A DNA stretch of 64,000 nt from NCBI GenBank assembly GCA_009760855.2, contig WPIO01000025.1, forward strand, positions 5,428,001-5,492,000, read 5' to 3'. The translations under genes were made by a program, and so were the position numbers. Below, one piece after another: positions 1 through 11,562 of the stretch. Numbering within the stretch: position 1 is the first letter of the stretch; the number at the start of each line of letters is the position of its first letter. A model generated the notes under the pieces. It saw only the letters and a program-made list of their open reading frames with translations, searched no databases and was not told the origin of the DNA. Source of the DNA: Cristatella mucedo (lineage: Eukaryota > Bryozoa > Phylactolaemata > Cristatellidae).

Positions 1-284
1 AGCACAACTGACTGAATACCATACGACTTCAGCCTTTATGCTGCCCAGCCATTGATTATCACATTAGGAATCACTAGCCATTATAAATCAGGAGCCGTGA
101 GTAACATTTAGTCAGTCAAAATCTGGCTTATCTAGCACACTACTGTTTGAGATCACATCCCTCTATCATATGCCATTCCTAAGGTATTGGTGGCCTTGAC
201 TTACTTTCTGGAGGCGTGATAATGGGTGTCAGTTGTGGCAGTGGGAGAGAAAGTGCAGTGATGACCCCATTGTAAATACATTAC

Positions 285-455
285 TGGACCACGATAGCCT
301 AGTAGGTAAGGAACTTACTCTTAACGATCGAGGTCGTGGGTTCTAATCCTGCTGTGGGTGATTCTTTATTGGCAACTGCAAGCTATGGGGATAGCTGCCG
401 CTCTTCTACCTCTGTACAAATGATGCTGATAAATCAGCTAAGATATGAAGCTGTT
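285..455 (+). mobile_element. SINE-1 copy (tRNA-derived), degenerate
   Basis: The tRNA-like head (GCCTAGTAGGTAAGG as box A) is followed by box B GGTTCTAATCC. The body then runs from a TTTATTGGCAACTGCAAG-like hairpin to the conserved GATAGC...GCTCTTC and an AATCAGC end. Several substitutions indicate age. Confidence 0.7.
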
Positions 456-1706
456 GCTTAAATGAAGTTGCAGGTGGTTATCTAGGTGAAGGCAATTGAC
501 GGTTTGTCACTGCATACAGATGCATTTCTCTGAAGAATCACATCGATAGCTAACGTTTGCGTTATGTTATCTTCTTGCAATCGATACGTGTGAGTATGTA
601 CCACGACAATACATGCACATGCAAAGATGCATATTGAGACTACGCTAGGTTTTTCTTTGTAAATTTCCACAGAAAATATTTCATTTTCAAAGGCTTGCTG
701 AGCAACTTAATTTTGCCTAGTTCTTTCCTGAGTGCTGGATTTTATATGTTTCGATCATTGCTACGCATGTCATACACAATTGTTATGGCTCAGATTGAAG
801 GACAGGTCCCGTGACAATACTACTTTCGACAGACATGGTTTGCATTCAGTTGATTAGCAAATTTTCGTGTAGCATGTCGATTCTTTGTTGAAATCATTCA
901 CAGGCAGGGGCTCGAGTACTCGATTTTCAGATTTTTTAACGAAGGTAACTAGCTCCTATGCAAGCTCTGTCATGTAACCACGTGCATTTATCTGAACAGC
1001 TCAAGCGTGGTCTCACCTGCCGAACTGTACAAGCAGCTGATTTGTCGTCAGGAAAAGCACTCTCTTCTATGGCGGCCTATGAAACATGCAATCTCATTAA
1101 AATACCAGCTCTCGTTGGTGTGTACTCACCCTTAAACTCAGCAAAAAATATATGAATGCCCCATAACCAGGTCTGGTCCCACCCTCTCCCTCTCTCTGCG
1201 CACATCAGCCGAGGTCCACGGCAAGAGGCCAACAACCAAAGCAACCACGGTTTTTGGTCGAAATTAAAGTCGAGAGCTCACATGCGATGGCACGCGAGCA
1301 CCTAGGTGGGTTTCATCCAAACGTATATTTCCACGGATGCCACAGCGGGCCAGCATGCGACAGCTCTTCCAGGCAGTTGTGCCGGATCTCCAGCCTCTGC
1401 AAGCTGTTACTTAAAAGCCTCCTTAAACCGTCATCGCCATAAATCGCAATGGCCCATAAACTGGTAGCAGGAAGGCAGCATAGATACCATAGGCCCATAA
1501 CCTATGCCAAACACAACCATTAATCAGACACAGAAATTTAAGCTAAGCATACATACTTGTGCTACCTGGGTAAACTGAGCAGGCACTGGAATGAGGCACG
1601 ATTAAGTTGCTGTATTTATGCAAAGGAACTGAAAATGATCAGCCATCAATCACTGATATCACGAGATCGTTGGTTGACCATCCGGATATACTGCTGTTTT
1701 TTACAG
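456..1706. other. Intron of gene A, no feature recognised
   Basis: If gene A extends upstream, this is the intron before the MPD exon. I looked for an exon carrying the cysteine-rich region that should precede it and found none. Confidence 0.4.
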
Positions 1707-1936
1707 GATCGAGTCGCTGCCAGTTGTGCTGTCAGATTCCTGCCGAGCAAGGAAGAAACTCGACATGTAAGGAATTAGAGTACTCGGTATACTCATCTCT
1801 CGTTCAAAAGTGTGGTGTCGGTGGAAATTATCACTGCAGGCTTAATGAGACAATTGGCTTCGAACCTTACGTGTGGGCCGGCACTATGCAGCTCCCGCCT
1901 GATACCCCATGTGCCATCGGTTACTGTGATGCTGAG
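1707..1936 (+). CDS. Gene A exon: membrane-proximal (MPD) domain
   Basis: The acceptor is TTTTTTACAG ending at 1706 and the donor GAG|GTAAGG begins at 1937. The first two bases complete a codon started upstream; 76 codons follow and the exon ends in phase 0. Cysteines occur as RCQLCC, STCK, QKCG, YHCR and PCAIGYCD. In ADAM17 this domain contacts substrate and carries the disulphide switch that controls shedding. Two N-glycosylation sequons (NST, NET) are visible. About 30 residues between the STCK cysteine and PCAIGYCD exceed what I expect for the family. Confidence 0.82.
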
Positions 1937-4900
1937 GTAAGGGGCGTATACCGTGGCATGCAGCATTGCAATTGCATAGCTTTCTTTGCTATAAAAGAAC
2001 TAGAGGATGCTTAATTGTATTGGGTCTACATGGCGATCACGATTCAGCCATATGGTTCAGGGGCAGTTATACTAATACATTTGTATAGTTCCCACAGATA
2101 AATGAATCTCTTTATATGTGCAATTGTATTTAATTGTATTCATATTTGGTATTTACACGAATTTGAATGAGGAAATTTGTATTCAGTTGGATTCTTTCTG
2201 ATGGATTGTAAAACTAGACAGACGAGTAATGAGTTATGATGTTTATCATAAATGCCCTGGTAAAAATTCCAATGAGTGCATTGAATCACATCTTTTTCTC
2301 TGTCTGTAGCCGATGCTACTTGCCACTCTTTTATTTTTTGTGCGGTCTGACGGAGGATCTAGGTGCCTTAGTTGGAATGCAGGAACTGATGAGCTGATAG
2401 GTCCTCCATGAGTTGACCACCATCAAGCCCGATTTACCAGCTCGGTGCAGTGTTGCTAATTCTGGTTGGGTGGTTTTTAAATAAGTTCAGAACATAAGTT
2501 TCACCGAGGGCCTTCTTCTTTGTGTTTGTGGTGCTCTATACCCCTAAATGCAAAAAGTATTTTTGGGAGGTCAAGGTCTGCTCGATTGGCAGTTTTCCCT
2601 AAGCTCCTCCCACCACTGCACTGGCGCTGGGATTGTACTCTCAAATTATGTGCTGATGCATGTACACTATGCTCAGATTATATATACTACACTATGCTCA
2701 GATTATATATACTCTCAGAGCCATGCGTTGAAGCGCATCGATGGAGAGACTGCACTCTGATGCTGATGGAGCTGGCTGCAAGCAGCTTAGTGGCCCCTGG
2801 AGTGACGTCCTATACTATGGAAACAATTACTTGAACACTTTGAAGTATTTTGGCATCAAGCTGATTTAAAAAAAATACTATCTGATTTAACAGCCTCTTT
2901 ATGTATAGCGACAGGAGATTCTTTACGGCTATCACCACCGCTTGCAGTGGCGATAAAGGATCGCCCACCGCAGGATTCGAACCCACGACCTTGGGGCCGA
3001 GGTCGTGAAAAGCAACCGCCTTACCTAGTGAGCCATTACGACTCACTGCCAATTCTAAAGATCTTGGTGTCTTTTCAGAATCGAACCTTGAAGAAGAATA
3101 ACATTAATGTTTTTCTGTGCGAGAGAGTGTGCGAGATGCTCACGACCTTCTGGCCTGCTTTACTTGCACTTTCTATCTAGTCAATTGGTCGGGAACTGGT
3201 TCGGCTGCAGCATATCAAAGGCAAACTAGCAGCAGACACTTGGATAAAGGCATTCTGCTAGTCCTTCAGAAGCAGCATCAAAGCAATTGGAAGAGCTGTC
3301 GTACGCTGATAATGACGGAAGGCTGTGTCAGGTATAATCTGGCTAAGTATACAGGAAGGGTTTCATGGCCAACTGCCACCGCCTAGCAAAACCAGAACTA
3401 GAAGGCAAGGGGCCAGCCGAGAGGGCCGTCTGCTGAAGATTGCTGCACTGCGAGCCAAGTGAAGGCCAGAGCCAGTCGTCTTGAGCTAGTGCAATCGCTG
3501 GAAGATACTGCCTGACCAAGATTGGCCGCTAGACGGTGCAGCATCGACTGGACGAGGAGAAAAATTCTGCCGATGAGTGACCAAGAAAGCACCTGGGTTG
3601 AGTAAGCTGCATAGAGCAGAATACAGGCTGCTTTTGGTAGCACCTGCTGGACTACTGAAGATTTGTGCTCGTTTTTAGGACAACATGATGATGGCAGCAA
3701 ATTTCAATTCTTCGTAACTAATAACGTCGAGCTTGAGTATGCCGAGTAAAGCCGAGGCACGCAGAGACGCTTGGCTTAAGTGCACTACTAAGCAGGGTTC
3801 GGTGCTCTTTTTCTGGTGTAGATATAAGAGCACTACAATGCTTAACATTCCTGGCATAAAAGTAACCGCATTGTTTTTATCAAAGTACTGCAAAACATTG
3901 GCACACCATGCCTTTGACGAGTGTTAGACGACAGCTTCATTTATCCACACAAGACTGAGCCAGGTGTCCGACAGTTGTATTGCATGCCTGTGCATAAATA
4001 TCTATGGCCTGACTGTAATCTCTGAGAATAATTGGATGCCCAAGTACGGATTGCCACGATAATAGGCAAGTTATGGACAACTTGTCGAAAAGTATCCAAA
4101 AACCCTTTAAAATCGCAGTTTTCACCTTAGTAGAGCACTGGGAAACGACTCCTTCACCAGCTCATGCCGAAATTGTAAGGCTGAACACTAGCCAGAATTG
4201 TACAGCCAACTCATTGAGCATTGCTTCAACTCATTCAAAGTGTATTATTTATTATGCTGAGAAAAGCCTGACATTTATGCCGAAGGTTGCCAATTGTCAA
4301 GCCTCGCAAGGGTTAATATTGGGACAATCTACGAGCTTGGCACTGGTAGGGGAAAATCGCTTCTTTAGCTGTCAATACCGAAGAGTGTGGTTGCTCCCTT
4401 GTCTTTCCAGGCCATTTGCTTGTGCACAATTTCTTCTGCAGTAGCACATTCCACAAAGCATGCATTTTTTTTTAAGGTTCGCTACTATGATTGGTGGAAC
4501 AATCTGCCACAGCCACCTGACAATATTTTCTAATACACCTTCTATGGGATTTAGATCAGGTGACTGCCTCGTGGGTCACTGCATGAGCAGCAACTGTTCT
4601 CGCCAAAATAGGACTTCACCAGCCTGGCAGTGTGCTTAGTTAGGGTTGTTATCTTGCTGCCAAATATAATGACCCCCAAGCAAAGTATTTTAACTTTAAA
4701 ATCCAACTTTCTAGATCAACGATAACTTTATGAAAGCACTTTTTGACGAATCGTTGTTTGGTGCTGATTCAGTGACCCAGCCAGTCACCTGATTTGAACC
4801 CCTTTAAACAGACTGTGGCAATCAACAGGCAGCTGCTGCAGTTATCGGCCTAAGTCACTAGCCGACCTTTTCAGTAAAATCCAGGCACTGTGGAATGTAC

Positions 4901-6784
4901 TGTAGCAGAAGAGACAAAACACGTGGAAGCTTGTGGCCTAAATGCATGATTAGATGAGGGAGGTCCTAAAGAGTCGTGGTATGGCGATATCCCTCGAGAA
5001 GAAAACACACCAACGTATTTGTTTTTGGGCTGTCAGTAAATATTTTCCCATGCCGAGTGCAACTTTATTATGCCCAGCATCATACAAAATCCCCCCCCCA
5101 ATTACCCTAACACAGTTGCAGCTACAGTAGATGCGGCCATACTGTGGGAATCTTTGTTCATCATCCTGCTGCGAGTGCATTTGCACGTGGCATGTATAAA
5201 AATACGGGATTGCATGGTTTGACCAAAGCATCCCGGTTTGACCCCGAGAATTATAACTATAGCATAAGGTGCTCGCACTTCACAACCAAGGTCGTGGGTT
5301 CGTAACCTGCAGCAGGCAATTGCTTACTGTCCATGCAAGCAGGAGTGACAGCCTATAAGGCTCCTCTGCAGCCTACATAAATGAGGTTATTTATTAAGCT
5401 TACCACTGCATTACTTTAATTGAAACATTACACGGAAAGCTTTTTTTTAGGGCGTGTGCCAGAAACAGAGTCGTGACAAATTAGACTTGCCTAGGCCATT
5501 CTCATCTGGTCTCACCGTCGATGAAGCCGGTAAGTGCTTGCTGTGTCGTGGATAAGCACGTCATCCTTGTTAGCTAATTCTTACTGCACTACGCCATTTG
5601 CCAGCCCCTTATTGAGTTCTGCTGCAACATGGCTGCGGCCAAGTATAGCTGCTTGTGCTCTTCACTTTGTTTGAAAGCATGTACCATGTACATGACTGGA
5701 GTGTCTTTTGCTGAAAAATGAGCTAGTTTCTAAGCGAGTATGTTCCATGCGCTCGTTGAATGAAAACTGGATGTGAAAACGTTGTAGGCAGTGCTGATGA
5801 TGATTATAGACTATTGCTGCACCTTTCCTCTCTTCCAAATACCCTCAATTTACTGTGTTACACTTTACCTATCTAATGAATTGAGCTTGTGCCCCCCAAC
5901 TCCTGATACGAGTGTCTATTTTATCTGTGACCCCTAAAACGATTGACAGCTGTCTGTTACAGACTGGCATTTCTCGTATGGCTTGTGCAGTATCTTAATG
6001 TAGTTGGCATCGCTTTTGAATATCATTTGGATGCTCGTATCCTATCGTAAGCTGTGATGCTGGTAATTTGCTACTTCAGAATAATCATTATTTGAATTTG
6101 ATTGCTTTCTTTTTCAGTGAAATTCATGATGGACAACCTAGTAGGCACTATAATTATTCTGTCACTGCTGCTATCTCTTCCACTGACTCTCCTGGTAGTG
6201 TACCTGGTAAGTTGGCTTTAACGAGATAGTTCTGTTGACAGGAGCCGTGCATGTGCATTGCTTTGCACTTCATTTGATTAGTTTTGTGTTAAGCTAGTTA
6301 TTTGATGGCCATAAGTTTCAATTCGTCTGTGTTATGTACAAGGCTCGCCAACAAATTGATTGCAAAGTGTGTTTCAATAAGAGTTACTGTGCACTTTAGC
6401 ACATCAGTTGCACTAAGGCTTATTATCAAGACAAAATTGGCTTAAGCAAATGGTCTGGCATTTTGTTATTAGGTGTAGGTACTGACGACTTGAAGAAGAG
6501 ATCCAAAGTAGTTACTAGGTCCTGAATTGTCCCGATCCAGATGGCATTCAGAAAGGCTGAATTAAATGCATTTTGTAATTTAAGTAGCCCATTGGACCAG
6601 CTTTCAAGATGCACGTATGTCCAACAGGTTTGCCTTGCCCATTTGTCCCCACTTCCTTGTCGTCCATGTTCTCACAGCATTCGCTGGTTTTCTGTCATTC
6701 AGTGGGCAGGTGTGGCTTACAGACCGAGATACAATACAATCCAGAACCGGCAATGCTGAAGTTTAATAACATGCCGGGATGCAT

Positions 6785-6837
<53 letters not shown>

Positions 6838-9612
6838 CACTTAATTTAGATGTAATGTAGCTGTACCAATGGCATTGCTTAGAGAAATTGTGAAGTGACT
6901 GAACTTTCATGATATTCGAAGTAATAGGCCACTGACTTGCAAATAACAACAGCGCAGAGCAACTCTGAAGCTAATAATCGATGAAGCAGCCGTACGATGA
7001 ATTATACGAAGTGATGACACTGCTGTACGCACTTTTAAATTTGTACCCGAGTAAAAGTCAATGAGTATCAGTCATTGTGAGGATTCCGAATACAGCACTA
7101 TACACTGGCTTAGTTTTGGGATTAATGGTCTTCGTATCTCTTACTGGCACTTGAAGCTCTTAGAAGCACTGGAAGCTCTTAGAAGCACTTGGATGAGTTT
7201 GGTTTCCCGTGTGCCGTCATTTGCCCTAGACCTGCCTGCTGGTCTGAGGGGCAACGTATGTAATTGTTTATGTACCGAGGATAGCACCTATCAATGATGG
7301 CACTGGTATATATTTCTAGTGTGCACGAATCTAAATAAGTCGTGACCAATTATTAAGCTTTACAGTGCTGAATGTGCGAGAAAGGTTGGCACACTTGTGG
7401 CATATGGCAGGACCCTAGTACTGATCTGCTTGCCAATTCAGCATGTGGAGTGATGCTGGACATGCTTTGCTTTGCAGATACTGGTCTTGTTCATGTTTTC
7501 TGTTTCACGTTAATGCTCTCATTTTTCTTGTGAACTTACGTAAAAGGCATGGCTAGGTATCGTAAAGGCAATCCCTTGACTGCCTCCTTACATGCAAACC
7601 CCCTAAGAGTTAGGAGCGATATCAGTTCGACCATTTCTGCCAAGGACGCATACAGACAGTCTATTCGCATGATATTGCTGACTCTTAGAGATATTTCATC
7701 AAGTAAATATGGGTGTAGGTGTCGAGTCAGAAAAGTTAAGCTGGAGCTTTCACCACTATAGCATGCAAGCGATTAGGTCATCAGTGCGGCTATTACCGAT
7801 GCTGTAAATGAATATTGCCATTTCACGTTGTGGTTTCAATCTGCAGTTTGTCATCATTCAAGTAGCACATAAGACTATTAAGTAGAGAACAGTACCAAAA
7901 TATCCAACAGAAAATTAGAGACGGTAGTCAATTCGAATTCACGACCTGTGGATTGAAATGTATGCCCATCGGCTCACCCCAGGTGCTGTCACTTGGAGAC
8001 ACGTTGCTTGATGTGAAACAATTGACTACAATTGATCCGAAATTTCTAAAATGGCAATAATTCCCATGTTAGCAATCATGGAAACGTTAAGTGTATGTGA
8101 ATGCTTGTATGACAGATTCTATCATTTGGAGATTTCTGCATATATTCTCATCTTACTTAACATTAACTCTTGGTAATTCCTTCTTTTCTAGCGAGTTGTT
8201 AAATGCCTTAATAGAGATTTTGTTCTCTGATGATAGTATACCAAAGACTTATTATTACTACTAGTTAATACTCTTTATCTAACTTTACTGGTATGCTAAT
8301 TAGCACTGTCCATCGATTAAGACTGAATGTACCACTTATAATCTTTGTAAAGCAAAGATTAGCTAATTCAACAGCCTCATCTATATGCCGCAGAAAAAGC
8401 CTTTGCTGATATCAGCCTGCTTGCTGCTGACGAGAATGGATTTCTGCTGTAGCATGTCGAGAGGTTATTTGATATCTTGCTCGTACTCGTCTCCTGCTCA
8501 CATTCGCACACACTTTCTTTTACTAAAATACGTTAATGAGATGTGAAGAGTTAGTGTAGACGCCCGTGGGCAACGTCTCGAGTGCTACGCAACAGGCAAG
8601 TGGACACTATGGGGCATGTCGGTGCTTCTCGCCGTGCACACACGTGGATCATGGGGCTTCTTAAGCTGGCCAGAAAGAGGAAGCGGTGAGCAGGCACGGA
8701 GCTGTGCTGAGGGTAATCGGCGTGAGGAGAGAATGACCCGCCATTCGCCATTCGCCATGCTGTGCCGAAATCATTGCTTTTCCAGAGCAGCGTAACGTCT
8801 GATCACCGTAGAGAAGCAAGCCCTGTCGGCTGCCGGTGCTAGTTCGCCTACAGCGAATCACTCGAGCTGCTTGCCTGCCTAGCGGACACGTATTTAGTAC
8901 AGTGACCTCTAATGAATGCTAGGTCTTACCTTGTGGGTTTAAATCACTAGGCCGACTAGCTGATTCCGTGTTCGGCTCATCCCCGCACTCCTGGATATCC
9001 CGACTAACGTCGCATGGTAGGGCTATGTAAATAATGGTGAAATCGACTTTGCTCACACTTAAATTCTCTTTTTTTATGAGCCACTTGGTAGGCTGACTGC
9101 TATCGCTGCCCACTGATCTCTGCCCTCTGCTCTGCCCTTACGTCGAGCGTTTGTGCAGGACTCCAAGTGGTACAGGAGGCAGTACTCAGAGACAAACGAA
9201 TTTAACGGATCACAGTTCTTTGACGTGTCGGCGGTGAGCTGCTGCCACTCCCCATCAGCGTTTTCTTCATTTGTTGCCACTGCTGCTGCCCAATCACCTG
9301 TTGCTTCCACTGTTGCTGCCAGCCGATGCTGTGCCCGCGGCTTCTGCGAGCGCACACACACACACAACAGCGTCTTTGTTGCAGAGCATCGCCTCCATAC
9401 CGAAAGAAGCATGTAGGTATTCGACCAGCTGTGCCTACCTGCCGGTGCCCGCATCGCCCTCTTTCTACGACAAGGAGCAGCAGCAGCACAGGCAGCACTG
9501 CGGGCTTCCACCCGTGCTGCGGATGCTCTCGTACGACAAGTGCCCCTCTGCCCCTGGCTTTGCACGGCAGACGTCGAGAGAAAAGCCCGGCATCTCGAGT
9601 CACGCTTCGTGA
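1707..9612 (+). CDS. ADAM17: ADAM17-like metalloprotease, gene A: 3' part (membrane-proximal domain, TM helix, cytoplasmic tail)
   Basis: This is the 3' end of a multi-exon gene, joined from 1707-1936, 5451-5529, 6118-6206, 9159-9233 and 9385-9612. Every intron has GT/AG ends and the phases join without a break. The product begins inside the cysteine-rich membrane-proximal domain (RCQLCC, then PCAIGYCDAEGVCQK). It continues into a helix led by KFMMDNLVG and ends in a tail of about 100 residues. The pattern CxxGxCDxxGxC followed by F-x-DNxVG is that of ADAM17 (TACE), a type I membrane sheddase, rather than ADAM10. ADAM17 releases TNF, EGFR ligands and other ectodomains. The catalytic exons would lie upstream of base 1 and are not visible. 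Odd point: the membrane-proximal exon carries extra residues with added cysteines. Family call is confident; one-to-one orthology is not established. Confidence 0.85.
2664..2713. repeat. 25-bp tandem duplication
   Basis: Two adjacent copies of a 25-base unit starting ACACTATGCTC and ending TATATACT lie inside a gene A intron. Confidence 0.8.
2866..3048 (-). mobile_element. SINE-1 copy
   Basis: On the minus strand it shows box A-like GGCTCACTAGGTAAGG, box B GGTTCGAATCCTGCGG, the GTGGCGATAGCCGTAAAG-type hairpin arm, and a TGATTTAA...A-rich 3' end. It lies inside the gene A intron 1937-5450. Confidence 0.85.
3060..4460. other. Gene A intron stretch, nothing recognised
   Basis: Several reading frames of 60 to 120 codons occur on both strands, but none resembles a known domain or has convincing splice context. 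Confidence 0.4.
4468..4690 (-). pseudogene. Tc1/mariner-like transposase remnant
   Basis: Read on the minus strand, the segment gives IWQQDNNPN (4647-4661 holds QQDN), then QSPDLNPIEG (4541-4566). These are the signatures around the second Asp and the third acidic residue of the Tc1 DDE domain. A stop lies between them, so it is dead. It is an old DNA-transposon piece within a gene A intron. Confidence 0.62.
4700..4900 (+). pseudogene. Second Tc1-like transposase remnant, opposite orientation
   Basis: On the plus strand QSPDLNPFKQ is read at 4782-4811, again the Tc1 signature, followed by about 15 further open codons. It is arranged head-to-head with the minus-strand remnant next to it. Confidence 0.5.
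5248..5398 (+). mobile_element. SINE-1 copy, degenerate
   Basis: It carries CATAAGGTGCTCGCACTTCA, a GGTCGTGGGTTCGTAACCTG box B region, and the CCTATAAGGCTCCTCTGC body. It ends about 50 bases before the exon at 5451. Confidence 0.6.
5451..5529 (+). CDS. Gene A exon: end of MPD and juxtamembrane stalk
   Basis: It follows a run of eight T and AG, and ends before GTAAGT. Read in phase 0 it gives GVCQKQSRDKLDL and a short polar stretch, and leaves one base (phase 1). GVC continues the CDAE of the previous exon, reproducing the family's FCDxxGxCEK. In ADAM17 the next residues form the amphipathic stalk (CANDIS). This exon is too short to appear as a stand-alone ORF and was placed by homology and splice phase. 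Confidence 0.72.
6118..6206 (+). CDS. Gene A exon: transmembrane helix
   Basis: The acceptor is CTTTTTCAG and the donor CTG|GTAAGT. With the base carried from the previous exon it encodes 30 residues: VKFMMDNLVG, then a run of I, L, S, P, T and V with no charge, ending VVYL. This corresponds in position and in the F-x-DN-x-VG motif to the ADAM17 membrane helix, which pairs with iRhom proteins in vertebrates. It is the strongest single sign that gene A is ADAM17-like rather than another ADAM. Confidence 0.83.
6207..9158. other. Gene A intron between TM and tail exons
   Basis: It contains a CA tract at 6786 and a short duplicated segment (GAAGCTCTTAGAAGCACT, twice, 7154-7191). A weak match to the 3' part of SINE-1 lies near 8350-8410. 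Nothing else is recognised. Confidence 0.45.
6786..6835. repeat. (CA)n microsatellite
   Basis: An uninterrupted CA run of about 50 bases. The reading frames through it are poly-His/Thr and poly-Val/Cys artefacts. Confidence 0.97.
9159..9233 (+). CDS. Gene A exon: start of cytoplasmic tail
   Basis: It lies between TTTGTGCAG and GCG|GTGAGC: exactly 25 codons, phase 0 on both sides. It reads DSKWYRRQYSE and on to FFDVSA. The basic residues right after the helix are the expected cytoplasmic stop-transfer signal, and the spacing of the QY-S-E segment fits the ADAM17 tail start. Confidence 0.75.
9385..9612 (+). CDS. Gene A terminal exon: cytoplasmic tail and stop
   Basis: It begins after TTTGTTGCAG and runs 75 codons to TGA at 9610-9612. 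It contains SIASIPKEAC, then LPVPASPSF, a short glutamine run (EQQQ) and a proline/serine-rich end. The SxxSIP-then-proline-rich layout matches the ADAM17 tail, where phosphorylation and SH3 sites lie, but residue identity is low. The intron before it (9234-9384) is only 151 bases and contains a short CA run. A 190-codon ORF on the opposite strand is a shadow. Confidence 0.72.
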   Translation, partial: SIASIPKEACRYSTSCAYLPVPASPSFYDKEQQQHRQHCGLPPVLRMLSYDKCPSAPGFARQTSREKPGISSHAS

Positions 9613-10095
9613 GATCCGATCGAGCAGGGCTGCTCTGGCACAGCACTCTGTCTGTCTGTCCCTATTGCATCGACACACTTGCTCCGACGACTCCGCAAAT
9701 GCAGAGCCGCTGCTTAGGCATTGTACATACCATACAGGCTGCTACATTTCTGAAGTTGCCCATGCAAAGGACACCTCCGTCACGGACTGCGCATTGCCTG
9801 CCTGAGGCAATGGAATAGGACTGGCGCTTCTGCCTTGAAGCAAAGCTCAGACTGCCAGAACTACAGCAGCATCATCTGCTCTAGTACAAGCACAGGTTGC
9901 ACTGTGTCAGCATAGTCCTGCACTGTGCAGGAGTGTTTCGACTATTAGGGTAAGGTATTTCTAAAGTAAAGGTCACTCTTTGTAATCAGTCAGTAGATTG
10001 GTAATGAATGAATCGTTACTCGTGCTTGGCAACGGCATCTGCTTCTGCTCCCTCCCCCAGACCTGAAGCCAGAAATACACTGCTTGTACGAAATA

Positions 10096-10215
10096 ATAGG
10101 TTATCACCACTGCTTGCAGTGGTCATTAAAGGGTCGACGACTACTGCACGACTCGCACCCACGATCCGGGTTACAAAGAGCGAGCACCTTACCCCAGTGC
10201 TAAGACGGCACCAGT
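10096..10215 (-). mobile_element. SINE-1 fragment
   Basis: It holds the complement of the SINE-1 hairpin (CCACTGCTTGCAGTGG) and a mutated box B and head (GAGCGAGCACCTTACC). It lies in the putative 3' UTR of gene A. Confidence 0.55.
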
Positions 10216-10342
10216 GCTTGCTGGCTCATGAAGAATACGAGCGAAGCTCATGCCTCGGAGCTAGTGAGTGGCTAGTGAGTCGAAGATGCTGCTGCTGCTT
10301 CGATGCTTCGGTGATTTTCCGGCAGCAGTAGAGCACGGCAGT

Positions 10343-10348
10343 AATAAA
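10343..10348 (+). promoter_or_regulatory. Candidate polyadenylation signal of gene A
   Basis: AATAAA lies 731 bases after the gene A stop codon. A degenerate SINE-1 copy lies between stop and signal, so the inferred 3' UTR would contain repeat sequence. No transcript evidence is available. Confidence 0.4.
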
Positions 10349-10656
10349 GTGTCCATTCCTTATTAATATAGAGTTATTAATATAAGTATATTACCTCAGA
10401 TTAGGGCAATTTATTCGACTTCTGCAGAGGGTTGCAGCAGCAAGTATCCAGAAGCAGCAGCCTACAGATTACAGATCTCTGCAAAGCCTAAAGCAAAGCT
10501 GACTATTACACGAGTTGCTCTTTAATGCTGCCTAACCACACATTGCGACATCGTCGGTTCATAATCATGACGAATCCGGAACCACAAATGATGTCTAGGC
10601 AGAGTCATAATCTGACTGATGCAGCATGCCAACGTTTCAGTGTAGTGCCTGCCTGC

Positions 10657-10945
10657 CATTGGGAGCCAGGATTTTCATCTGGGGGGGGACAATACCTACA
10701 ATATGTTTACATAGGAGGCAAAACATACAAGATTTCATGTAGGTGGGGCTAGAGTGCAATGGATGAATACTTGTAGCACAAAATGACAGTGTTATGCGAC
10801 CCGAACTCGGAGGCTGCTCATCAAGTGGAATTAAGACATAATTTTGTCGTTGGTGATGGTAGAAGCCAATGCAGGAATAGGGGAAGCCCAAGCTGTTGCC
10901 CTGCTGTGGGGGCAAATTTACATCTGCCCTCTAGCTCCACCACTG
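10657..10945 (+). mobile_element. hAT-like MITE, copy 1
   Basis: The ends are GAGCCAGGATTTTCATC and CTAGCTCCACCACTG. The interior (CATCAAGTGGAATTAAGACA) matches the better preserved copy at 42700. No clear target-site duplication remains. Confidence 0.55.
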
Positions 10946-11118
10946 CCTACTCGCGTTCTTGCATTAGCATTTTGGTGTCTCTCTGCTTTTCACCTGAATT
11001 TCGGCCATATTCACTTTAGGCCGCGGGATACGGTTCAAATAGAATGTAAAAAATCAGCTTGCTCGTTACTCAACTCTGAATGAGCTGCTAACTGCTGCTT
11101 ACTGGCCTACCGGCATGT

Positions 11119-11562
11119 TCGATCAGGCGATTGCAGCTGGTGCAAAACTCCGCAGCTAGGCTTGTCTGTCGTGAGTGTCGCAGTTGCCACATCACACCAC
11201 TTCTCGCCGACCTGCACTGGCTAACAGTCAAGCAACGAATCGACTTCAAGATTTTGTCACTCACTTTTAGGTCACTTCATTCTTTGGCTCCAGCCTATCT
11301 CTCTGATCTACTCCCCCACCAGGCCAAGCATCGTACCACCCACTTTTCGGAATCCAGCAGTCTACCAATACCTCGTACAAACCTCAAATCCTTTGGAGAC
11401 CGTGCATTTAGTTCATATGCTCCCAAAACCTGGAACTCCCTCCCGACGCGTCAGAACATCCCCTGACTTGACCACATTTAAAAAGAACTTAAAAAACACA
11501 CCTATTTAGGACAGCATTCAGTGGGTGCTTTATCAAGTGCATTATTATGATTATTATAATTA
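11119..11562 (+). mobile_element. LINE-B fragment: 3' end of reverse-transcriptase ORF and tail
   Basis: It reads QNSAARLVCRECRSCHITPL, HWLTVKQRIDFKIL, LAPAYLSDLL and AFSSYAPKTWNSLP, the C-terminal block of CR1/L2-type LINE proteins. Next comes LFRTAFSG in a shifted frame, then GTGCTTTATCAAGTGC and ATT-rich repeats. Compared with other copies, the roughly 180-base 3' UTR interior is deleted. Confidence 0.85.

Noticed and set aside
9074..9678. Antisense ORFs of 158 and 190 codons
   Set aside because: They are shadows opposite the two tail exons of gene A and have no recognisable domain.
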